Of a DNA stretch of 29,329 bases, positions 22,799-29,329 are shown piece after piece. Below the pieces are notes generated by a model that was not told the origin of the DNA, made no database searches, and saw only the letters and a list, made by a program, of their open reading frames with translations. Origin of the DNA: Bacillota bacterium (lineage in GTDB: Bacteria; Bacillota; Clostridia; Acetivibrionales; DSM-1351); NCBI GenBank assembly GCA_023397905.1, contig JAEWSZ010000094.1, positions 1 to 29,329 of the forward strand, given 5' to 3'. How positions within the stretch are numbered: position 1 is the stretch's first letter; every line of letters starts with the position of its first letter. A program made the translations under genes and the position numbers.

Positions 22799-24325
22799 AT
22801 GATCGAATTTAAACAAGTGTCCTTTTCATATGGAAACGGAAAAATGGATAATTGCCTGAGCAATATAGATCTTACCATAAATGACGGCGAATTTGTGCTG
22901 CTGTGCGGCGGATCCGGCTGCGGAAAAACCACTTTGACCCGGCTCATAAACGGTCTGATCCCCAATTATTATGAAGGTAATCTGGAAGGCAGAGTAACGG
23001 TGGAGGGACTGGATGTTTCCAGGGTTCCTTTATACGATATGGCCGGGATTGTGGGGTCTGTATTTCAAAATCCCAGAAGCCAGTTTTTTAATGTGGATAC
23101 TACCGGAGAGCTGGCCTTTGGCTGCGAAAATATGGGACTGCCTGTTGAAGAAATCCACACGAGATTGGACCGTACTGTAAACGAGCTTGGCTTAAAGCAT
23201 CTTCTAGAAAGAAATATTTTCGCCCTTTCGGGAGGTGAAAAGCAGAAAATAGCCTGCGGTTCTGTAGCAGCTCTGGAGCCCGGCATATATGTTCTGGACG
23301 AACCCTCTTCAAATCTCGACGCGCATGGCATTGAAGAGCTGCGCAGTCTTCTGGCCAGGTGGAAGGCCCAGGGCAGGACAATCGTTATTGCCGAGCACCG
23401 CCTCTACTATTTGCATAAACTGGCGGACCGCGTTATATACATGAAGGATGGGCAAATCGAAAGGCAGTACAGCGGAAAGGAATTTTCAGCCATGGGGACA
23501 ATGGAGCTGGAAAGCATGGGACTGCGCGTTTTGTCCCTGGAAACCCTTCAAAAATCCACGGGTCTGCCGGTGGAAAACAAGGGTGTCATTAAGCTTTCCA
23601 ATTTTTCTTTCTCATATACCAGACAGTTGAATACTCTGGATGTACAGGAAGTTGAAATTCCGGAAGGCGTTGCGGTAGCGGTCATAGGACAGAACGGGGC
23701 AGGAAAATCCACCTTTGCCCGGTGTATCTGCGGACTTGAGAAAAAATGCCGCGGCCAGGCGAAACTGAACAGTATGAGCCTTTCAAAAAAGTTGAGGCTG
23801 AAAGCCTGCTATATGGTCATGCAGGATGTAAACCACCAGCTGTTCACCGAAAGCGTGCTGGATGAAGTGCTGATATCCATGGAGCAGGAAAATCAGGAGC
23901 ATGCGGAGAAAATACTTTCAGGGCTCGATTTATTGCAGTTGAAAGATGTTCATCCCATGTCCCTTTCGGGCGGACAGAAGCAGAGAGTGGCCATTGCTTC
24001 GGCAGTGGCCTCCGAAAGGCAGATAATTGTATTTGACGAGCCCACAAGCGGATTGGATCTGAAGCATATGCGGGAGGTGGCCATGAATCTCCGCCAATTG
24101 GTGGACATGGGCAAAAGTGTGTTTGTGATCACTCACGACCCTGAATTTATTCTCTCCTGCTGTACACATTTTCTTCAGATGGAAAAAGGGAAAATAGTTG
24201 AGAATAAACCTCTGGGTGAACATGGGACCGAAAGAATGCTGGGGTATTTTCTCAATATATCCGAAGGCGGGGAAGAACCGGCAGGAATGGGAGTAAAGGA
24301 GGTGCAGGCCGATGTCTCTGGATGA
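22799..24325 (+). CDS. ECF transporter ATPase, two fused ATP-binding domains (EcfA1-EcfA2)
   Basis: This 508-residue protein contains two ABC ATPase domains in one chain. Domain 1 has Walker A GGSGCGKTT (37-45), signature LSGGEKQK (from 143) and Walker B VLDEPSSNLD. Domain 2 has Walker A GQNGAGKS (297-304), signature LSGGQKQR (from 389) and Walker B VFDEPTSGLD. Many ECF systems use two separate ATPases; the fused form is also known. Both sites look catalytically intact. The ATG at 22799 has only a distant AAAGG, so translation may be weak or depend on EcfT. The end overlaps the AraC-type gene by 14 bases. Confidence 0.95.
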   Translation: MIEFKQVSFSYGNGKMDNCLSNIDLTINDGEFVLLCGGSGCGKTTLTRLINGLIPNYYEGNLEGRVTVEGLDVSRVPLYDMAGIVGSVFQNPRSQFFNVDTTGELAFGCENMGLPVEEIHTRLDRTVNELGLKHLLERNIFALSGGEKQKIACGSVAALEPGIYVLDEPSSNLDAHGIEELRSLLARWKAQGRTIVIAEHRLYYLHKLADRVIYMKDGQIERQYSGKEFSAMGTMELESMGLRVLSLETLQKSTGLPVENKGVIKLSNFSFSYTRQLNTLDVQEVEIPEGVAVAVIGQNGAGKSTFARCICGLEKKCRGQAKLNSMSLSKKLRLKACYMVMQDVNHQLFTESVLDEVLISMEQENQEHAEKILSGLDLLQLKDVHPMSLSGGQKQRVAIASAVASERQIIVFDEPTSGLDLKHMREVAMNLRQLVDMGKSVFVITHDPEFILSCCTHFLQMEKGKIVENKPLGEHGTERMLGYFLNISEGGEEPAGMGVKEVQADVSG

Positions 24326-25265
24326 GTCGGTATGCCTGGGAGAAAATGTGTCCGTAGTTTGCAGGGAGAACGGCTGTGATGTTTATAGGCTTCAGGACAG
24401 CACCGGCGAAGGACTTATGACTTGCTACCCGGTATTTCCCGGAGTAGACCTGCTGTATCACGATTTTCACATTGACCGCTGTATGTCCTATTTCAAGCCC
24501 GGCGTCGATGTATTCTGCATAGACCACTGCAGGGAAGGGCGCCTGGAATGGGAGATGGACGACGGCACCTGCTCATATATGGAGGCGGGGGATTTGCAGA
24601 TGAATTCCCGCACTTCCCATTCGAGAATGTTCCGTTTCCCACTCAGGCATTATCATGGCATCACTGTTTCATTTTGTGTAAAGGAGGCTTCCGCAACACT
24701 CCAGGGGGTGCTGGAAGGCTTCTCGGTGGATGTCAACATGCTGAGGGACAAATTCTGCGGCGGGAGCCGTCCTTTTATTATGAGGGCCGGAGCCAGCATA
24801 GAACATATTTTTTCCGAATTGTATACAGTTCCGGAGGATATACGTGATGTATATTTTAAAATAAAAGTATTGGAGCTGCTGATTTTTCTCAGTACTCTGA
24901 TTGTTCCGCCCGGCGGCGGGGAACGGGCGTATTTTTATAAAACCCAGGTGGATAAGGTCAAGGCCATTATGGAATTGATTACCGGCAAACCGCAGCACCA
25001 CTATACCCTGGAGGAGCTGTCGGCCAAATTCGATTTTCCCGTTACATCCATGAAAAATTGCTTCAAGGGCGTCTACGGCACTTCAATTTACGCCTATATG
25101 AAAGAATACAGGATGAATGCGGCGGCGGTTCAGCTGCGCCGGACCAGGGACAGCATAACCTCAATTGCCTCACAGATGGGCTATGATAATGCAAGCAAGT
25201 TTTCCGCGGCTTTCAGGTCGGTTATAGGAATGGCTCCGGCGGAATACCGGAAAACCATTGTCTGA
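24312..25265 (+). CDS. AraC family transcriptional regulator, PchR/YbtA-like setting
   Basis: The 317-residue protein has a divergent N-terminal sensing domain (about residues 1-205) and a C-terminal pair of helix-turn-helices (about 225-317), with YTLEELSAKFDFPVTSMKNCFKGVYGTSIYAYMKEYRMNAA-type AraC helices and the family end MGYDNASKFSAAFRSVIGMAPAEYR. AraC regulators of siderophore transport genes, such as PchR and YbtA, activate uptake genes when the siderophore is present. AAAGGAGGT (24296-24304) sets the start at 24312, within the ATPase gene. It lies directly before the two ABC half-transporters, its likely targets. The ligand is not known. Confidence 0.92.
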   Translation: MSLDESVCLGENVSVVCRENGCDVYRLQDSTGEGLMTCYPVFPGVDLLYHDFHIDRCMSYFKPGVDVFCIDHCREGRLEWEMDDGTCSYMEAGDLQMNSRTSHSRMFRFPLRHYHGITVSFCVKEASATLQGVLEGFSVDVNMLRDKFCGGSRPFIMRAGASIEHIFSELYTVPEDIRDVYFKIKVLELLIFLSTLIVPPGGGERAYFYKTQVDKVKAIMELITGKPQHHYTLEELSAKFDFPVTSMKNCFKGVYGTSIYAYMKEYRMNAAAVQLRRTRDSITSIASQMGYDNASKFSAAFRSVIGMAPAEYRKTIV

Positions 25266-25325
25266 ATGGAGTGGCTGATATAGCTTTGGAGTAGTAGAAG
25301 GCTGTAAAAAATAATATTATGGGGA

Positions 25326-25400
25326 TGGTCAGGCATACTGGTCATTCTTTTTATTTTACGGGAAATTTTTGTGCATATTCAGTACATTTAGTACGGGAAA
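25326..25400 (+). promoter_or_regulatory. Direct repeats upstream of the ABC half-transporter genes
   Basis: TACGGGAAA occurs at 25357-25365 and 25392-25400, 35 bases apart. TGGTCA occurs at 25326-25331 and 25339-25344, and AGTAC at 25381 and 25390. AraC-family activators commonly bind direct repeats near the -35 region, and the adjacent AraC-type gene makes these candidate sites. No clear promoter hexamers are visible. Confidence 0.4.
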
Positions 25401-25437
25401 ATGCAAATGTTTCCTGTGCTGATTTGAGGAGGTTAAA

Positions 25438-27228
25438 ATGAAAATCAAAGAACGGGGTACTTTTCATACTATTTACAATTTTGCCGGGGAATGCAAGGGG
25501 AAAATGCTGGCCTCCATCCTGTGTGCCGTTATAAGCGTCACAGGCGGGCTGATCCCATACTGGGGAGTTTACCATATAATACTGCTGTTTTTTGGTGAAA
25601 CGAGAGCTGCAAAGGACGTTTTACCCTGGGCGGGCATTTGCGTGGGAGGCTATGTGATAAAATTTATATTTTATGGCATATCCACCACATTTTCGCATAT
25701 ATCGGCTTACCAGATCCTTGAAAGCATCCGCCTTGCAATAACAGACAGGCTTATGAAAGCGCCTCTGGGAACTGTTTTGTCCCATACGGCCGGAAAGCTT
25801 AAAAGCATTATCGTAGACAGAGTGGAAACCATTGAATTGCCTCTTGCCCACATGATACCGGAGGGCATTTCAAATCTCCTGCTGCCGGCTGCGGTTTTCA
25901 TCTACATGCTTCTGATAGACTGGCGGATCGGACTGGCATCCTTGATTTGCATACCTTTGGGAGCTATTGTGTACGCGGTTATGATGAGAAACTACAATCA
26001 GCAATATGCAGCTTATATGGAGGCAAGCAATCATGTTAACAGCGTTATTGTGGAATATGTCGAAGGGATACAGGTCATAAAAGCCTTTAACCAGTCTTCC
26101 GGCTCCTATGAAAAATTTGCCGGCGCGGTGCATTCCTTTAAAGAGTTTACCCTGGCATGGTTTCGCAGTACATGGAAGCTGATGAATCTGGGAAATGCCA
26201 TCCTGCCGTCAACATTGCTGGGAATCCTGCCTGTGGGGATTTTGCTGTATATTGACGGCAGTCTGAGCCCTGCGGAGCTGACCCTGTGTATAATCCTTTC
26301 GTTGAGCATTATAGCCCCGGTCACATGGTTCACAGTAGCCGTTAATGACTGGAAAGCCATTGAATACGCAATAAAGGATATAAATCAGCTGCTGGAGCTG
26401 CCTGAGCTTTCACAGCCCTCAGAGGCACCGGATACGGGTTCTTTTAAAAGCTTCGAGGTGGAGCTCAAGGGCGTCAGCTTTTCTTACAAGGAAGCCGATG
26501 GCGACATTCTCCACGGCATAGATCTGAAGCTGCCGGAGGGGAGTTTCACAGCACTGGTGGGACCGTCGGGCGGCGGAAAATCCACGGTGGCCAGATTGAT
26601 AGCCCGCTTCTGGGATGTCAGGGAAGGCTCTGTTACCATCGGAGGCACTGATATACGCACAATTCCGTTATCCCGGCTTTCACAGTTGGTCAGCTTTGTT
26701 ACGCAGGATAATTTTCTTTTTAACTGTTCCCTGCTGGATAATATAAGGTTGGGCCGCCCGTCAGCCAGTGATGATGAGGTGTATGCGGCAGCTGAAGCCG
26801 CTCAATGCGAGGAATTCATATCCGGACTGGAACACGGCTGGGAGACCCTGGCCGGTGAGGCGGGAGGCAAGCTTTCCGGCGGTGAGAGACAGAGGATAGC
26901 TATTGCCCGGGCCATACTGAAAAACGCGCCCATAATAATTCTGGATGAAGCCACGGCGTTTACAGATCCCGAAAATGAAAGCAAGCTTCAGCATTCCATT
27001 GCGGAGCTTGCAAAAGGGAAAACTCTGCTTGTCATAGCCCATAGGCTTTCAACCATCAGGAATGCCGACCAGATCGTTTTGATGGATCATGGGAAAATCG
27101 TCGCAAAGGGCACACAGGAAGAACTCCTGGCAAACAGCCAGCTTTACAGGGATATGTGGCAGGCCCACATAGGAGCCAGGACCTGGGCTGCAAACAGCGG
27201 TAAGAAAGGGGAGACGGTTCATGCTTAA
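25438..27228 (+). CDS. ABC half-transporter, type IV exporter fold (YbtP/YbtQ-like), first subunit
   Basis: This 596-residue protein joins six transmembrane helices (about residues 15-310) to an ATPase domain. It has Walker A GPSGGGKST (375-383), Q-loop FVTQDNFLF, signature LSGGERQR (from 479), Walker B IIILDEATAF with catalytic glutamate, and H-loop VIAHRLST. The D-loop reads AFTDPENE instead of the common SALD or SVD. Such half-transporters have an exporter fold, but YbtPQ and IrtAB import iron-siderophores. AGGAGG lies just before the ATG at 25438. Its neighbours favour iron import, but efflux cannot be excluded. Confidence 0.92.
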   Translation: MKIKERGTFHTIYNFAGECKGKMLASILCAVISVTGGLIPYWGVYHIILLFFGETRAAKDVLPWAGICVGGYVIKFIFYGISTTFSHISAYQILESIRLAITDRLMKAPLGTVLSHTAGKLKSIIVDRVETIELPLAHMIPEGISNLLLPAAVFIYMLLIDWRIGLASLICIPLGAIVYAVMMRNYNQQYAAYMEASNHVNSVIVEYVEGIQVIKAFNQSSGSYEKFAGAVHSFKEFTLAWFRSTWKLMNLGNAILPSTLLGILPVGILLYIDGSLSPAELTLCIILSLSIIAPVTWFTVAVNDWKAIEYAIKDINQLLELPELSQPSEAPDTGSFKSFEVELKGVSFSYKEADGDILHGIDLKLPEGSFTALVGPSGGGKSTVARLIARFWDVREGSVTIGGTDIRTIPLSRLSQLVSFVTQDNFLFNCSLLDNIRLGRPSASDDEVYAAAEAAQCEEFISGLEHGWETLAGEAGGKLSGGERQRIAIARAILKNAPIIILDEATAFTDPENESKLQHSIAELAKGKTLLVIAHRLSTIRNADQIVLMDHGKIVAKGTQEELLANSQLYRDMWQAHIGARTWAANSGKKGETVHA

Positions 27229-28969
27229 AGTAATAAAACGTATTTTTGCCTGGTCCGGAGATAAAAAAAGCCGGTTGTACTGGGGCTTCTTATGGTCATT
27301 TCTAAACGCCATGTTCACAGCCATGCCCATAATGGGAGCTGCATACGCTTTAAACCTCATGCTTGAGGACCGGGCGGGCCGTATGACGCTGTCTCCGGTC
27401 TGGGCATTGTATATGCTCGCTTTTATGATGCTGATGATCCTGGGCAGATTCCTGTTTTCGTATCTGCGCGCAGTCTTTCAGGACAGTGTCGGCTTTGAGG
27501 TAACTGCGGAGGAGCGCATGAGAATCGGAGATATTCTTAAAAGGGTCTCTCTCGGTTTTTTTGACAGAAACAGTATAGGCGGACTTGTGGGCTCGGTGAC
27601 CACGGATCTCTCCTTTGTTGAGATGTTCGCCATGAAAATGGTGGACACTGTAATAGGAGGTTATGTCAGTTCTTTGGTCATGGTGCTATGCCTGGCATTT
27701 TACAGCTGGCAGGCCGTTGTTGTTTCAGTTCTGGGGATCCTCCTGTCGGCCCTTGCGCTTCATCTGATGGAATGGTTCAGCCACCGGAATGCTCCGATCC
27801 ACCAGAAGGCTCAAAATGACATAATCGCCTCCACCCTGGAATATGTAAGAGGTATTCCCGTGGTCAAAGCCTATGGGCAGGAAGGGGCTTCCACCGACAG
27901 TATACGCAAGGACTATCAGAAACACAGAAAAATCAATGTAAAGATCGAAAAAAATTATGTTCCCTGCAATTGTCTGCATCTTTTTTCCTTAAAGCTGGCT
28001 TCGACTGCTATCGCCGCCATATCTGCTGTTTTAGCCATGTCCGGAGTTCTGTCTCTGCCGGTGTTTCTGATGCTGGCAATATTTTCTTTTGTTATTTTCG
28101 GACATGTGGAGCAGATAAACAACGCTACACATGTACTTCAGGTCATAGGCCCAACCCTGGATAAGCTGGATAAAATCAAGCAGGCAGAATTCATTGACAA
28201 TGACGGAAAAGACATGGATTTAAAGGATTTTACCGTGGAAATGAAAGACGTAAGGTTTTCATATGACAAACGGCCTGTGCTGGACGGTGTAACCTTTACA
28301 ATACCGCAAAACAGCACCACAGCCATAGTGGGACCCTCTGGCAGCGGCAAGACCACGATCTGCAGCCTTATTGCCAGATTCTATGACGTTGATTCCGGAA
28401 GTATTTCAGTGGGGGGCACAGATATACGCAAACTTAGCTGTGACAGCCTTTTAAAGAATATCAGCATGGTATTTCAGAATGTATATCTTTTCCATGATAC
28501 AATCCTGAACAATATTAAATTCGGAAAGCCGGATGCCGCAATGGAAGAAATTATAGAAGCTGCAAAACAGGCAAGATGTCATGACTTTATATCAGCATTA
28601 CCTGAAGGATATGACACCGTTGTAGGAGAAGGCGGTTCCACTCTTTCAGGCGGGGAAAAACAGCGCATATCAATTGCCCGGGCCATACTGAAAAACGCGC
28701 CCATCATCATTCTGGACGAGGCAACCGCAAGTGTGGACCCTGAAAACGAACATTTCCTACAGGCGGCCATAAGCGCCTTGACCCGCGGCAAAACCATTAT
28801 TGTCATTGCACACAGACTGGCCACAATTGAAAATGCGGATCAGATTCTGGTGCTGGACGGGGGACGGATTGTTCAGAAAGGCACCCATGAACAGCTTGCG
28901 GCGGAGGAAGGCATTTACAGGCGCTTTGTTTCCATCCGTGAAAAGGCCGAGGGCTGGAGTTTTGTGTAA
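27221..28969 (+). CDS. ABC half-transporter, type IV exporter fold (YbtP/YbtQ-like), second subunit
   Basis: The 582-residue partner has the same plan: six helices (about residues 15-315), Walker A GPSGSGKTT (371-379), signature LSGGEKQR (from 475), Walker B IIILDEATASVDPENE and H-loop VIAHRLAT. The catalytic glutamate is present, so both ATP sites of the expected heterodimer could be active. The gene starts eight bases inside the first subunit gene, with GGGGAG upstream, so the pair is translationally coupled. It is the last gene of the locus; transcription probably ends at 29088-29136. Confidence 0.92.
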   Translation: MLKVIKRIFAWSGDKKSRLYWGFLWSFLNAMFTAMPIMGAAYALNLMLEDRAGRMTLSPVWALYMLAFMMLMILGRFLFSYLRAVFQDSVGFEVTAEERMRIGDILKRVSLGFFDRNSIGGLVGSVTTDLSFVEMFAMKMVDTVIGGYVSSLVMVLCLAFYSWQAVVVSVLGILLSALALHLMEWFSHRNAPIHQKAQNDIIASTLEYVRGIPVVKAYGQEGASTDSIRKDYQKHRKINVKIEKNYVPCNCLHLFSLKLASTAIAAISAVLAMSGVLSLPVFLMLAIFSFVIFGHVEQINNATHVLQVIGPTLDKLDKIKQAEFIDNDGKDMDLKDFTVEMKDVRFSYDKRPVLDGVTFTIPQNSTTAIVGPSGSGKTTICSLIARFYDVDSGSISVGGTDIRKLSCDSLLKNISMVFQNVYLFHDTILNNIKFGKPDAAMEEIIEAAKQARCHDFISALPEGYDTVVGEGGSTLSGGEKQRISIARAILKNAPIIILDEATASVDPENEHFLQAAISALTRGKTIIVIAHRLATIENADQILVLDGGRIVQKGTHEQLAAEEGIYRRFVSIREKAEGWSFV

Positions 28970-29087
28970 AACTGACGATATATATAATAAATTTTGCAGC
29001 TTTATATATAGGATATAAATTCTGAAATTAACAAAGGGCAAAAGATAAAAAAGCATAGAGGGCAAATAAGCTTCCGGAACAAAAGAG

Positions 29088-29136
29088 CATCCCAAATGTC
29101 AGACAAAATCTACTTACATTTGGAGGTGTTTTTTTG
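29088..29136 (+). terminator. Rho-independent terminator after the ABC half-transporter locus
   Basis: CCAAATGT (29093-29100) pairs with ACATTTGG (29117-29124). The stem may extend past a bulge to CAT/GTG, and seven T follow (29130-29136). It lies 119 bases after the last stop and directly before the insertion-sequence-like segment. Confidence 0.75.
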
Positions 29137-29329
29137 TGCGGACAATTCAAGGCTATTTTAACAAAAAAATTAGTGCAATACTAACCTCACGAAACACGAA
29201 TTAAGGGGATGCGGACATAATCCTGGACCAAGTATAAACATAGGAGGAAGAAAATGTATTCATACCCAGACCGCATCCGTGCCATTAAGTTCTATATGAA
29301 GTGTGGATTTAACGCTGCTTATACTGTCA
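29137..29329 (+). mobile_element. Left end of an IS3-type insertion sequence (truncated by window end)
   Basis: The transposase start at 29254 implies that the element's left end lies between the terminator and 29254. TGCGGACA occurs twice (29138-29145 and 29210-29217), and one copy may be part of the terminal inverted repeat. The other end and the target-site duplication lie outside the window, so the boundary is not fixed. Confidence 0.5.
29254..29329 (+). CDS. IS3-type transposase OrfA, N-terminal fragment
   Basis: The frame is open from ATG 29254 to the window end and encodes 25 residues, MYSYPDRIRAIKFYMKCGFN and onward. This resembles the start of IS3/IS150-group OrfA or helix-turn-helix transposase proteins, which often open MYSYEDR-x-RAVELY. 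A strong TAGGAGG (29241-29247) precedes it. Too little is visible to name the element. Confidence 0.65.
   Translation, partial: MYSYPDRIRAIKFYMKCGFNAAYTV

Noticed and set aside
1..29329. CRISPR array, rRNA or tRNA genes
   Set aside because: No regularly spaced repeats and no recognisable rRNA or tRNA sequence were seen on either strand by eye.

Overview
The window looks like the chromosome of a spore-forming, low-to-mid-GC clostridial Firmicute (Ruminiclostridium or cluster III-like; this placement is inferred from gene content, not from a marker gene). Supporting signs are strong AGGAGG ribosome-binding sites, TTG and GTG starts, a Spo0E-like phosphatase, a DUF2225 protein, a VanW/G5 protein and lipoprotein signals typical of a single-membrane cell. 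No rRNA, tRNA or CRISPR array was seen.

Positions 1-4914 (mostly housekeeping, + strand): the 3' end of a VanW/G5 gene, a DUF2225 zinc-cysteine protein, an AIR-synthase-like protein, glyA behind a near-consensus promoter, and proC. A tyrosine recombinase (4950-5969) and a metallophosphoesterase (8636-9583) lie on the minus strand. Between them are a Bcp peroxiredoxin, an encapsulated-ferritin cargo protein with a C-terminal loading peptide, its encapsulin shell protein, a strong terminator and a 49-residue Spo0E-like protein. A class B penicillin-binding protein follows (9752-11614).

Positions 11636-13669 (regulators): a CadC-like ArsR repressor with a consensus promoter and perfect operator, divergent from a MocR-type regulator whose PLP-binding lysine is missing.

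Positions 13784-20751 form a complete P19/FTR1 (FetMP-type) iron-uptake operon: FTR1 permease, P19 lipoprotein, DUF2318 Fe-S membrane protein, two FtsX-type permeases, an ATPase and an FMN-binding lipoprotein. The last probably supplies extracytoplasmic electrons. A DtxR-family regulator with DtxR-like metal ligands follows at 20870.

Positions 21424-28969 hold a second uptake locus: an ECF S component, EcfT, a fused double EcfA ATPase, an AraC-type regulator and two type IV ABC half-transporters that resemble YbtP/YbtQ-type siderophore importers. The same 16-bp palindrome (GTTAGCATAYGCTAAC) occurs before FTR1 and before the ECF S component, at the same position relative to putative promoter hexamers. 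The two loci therefore look like one metal regulon, probably controlled by the DtxR-family protein encoded between them. A terminator ends the region, and the window stops inside the first gene of an apparent IS3-type insertion sequence.

Taken together, about half of the window concerns iron: two uptake systems, a shared operator and, upstream, an iron-storing nanocompartment next to a peroxide-removing enzyme.
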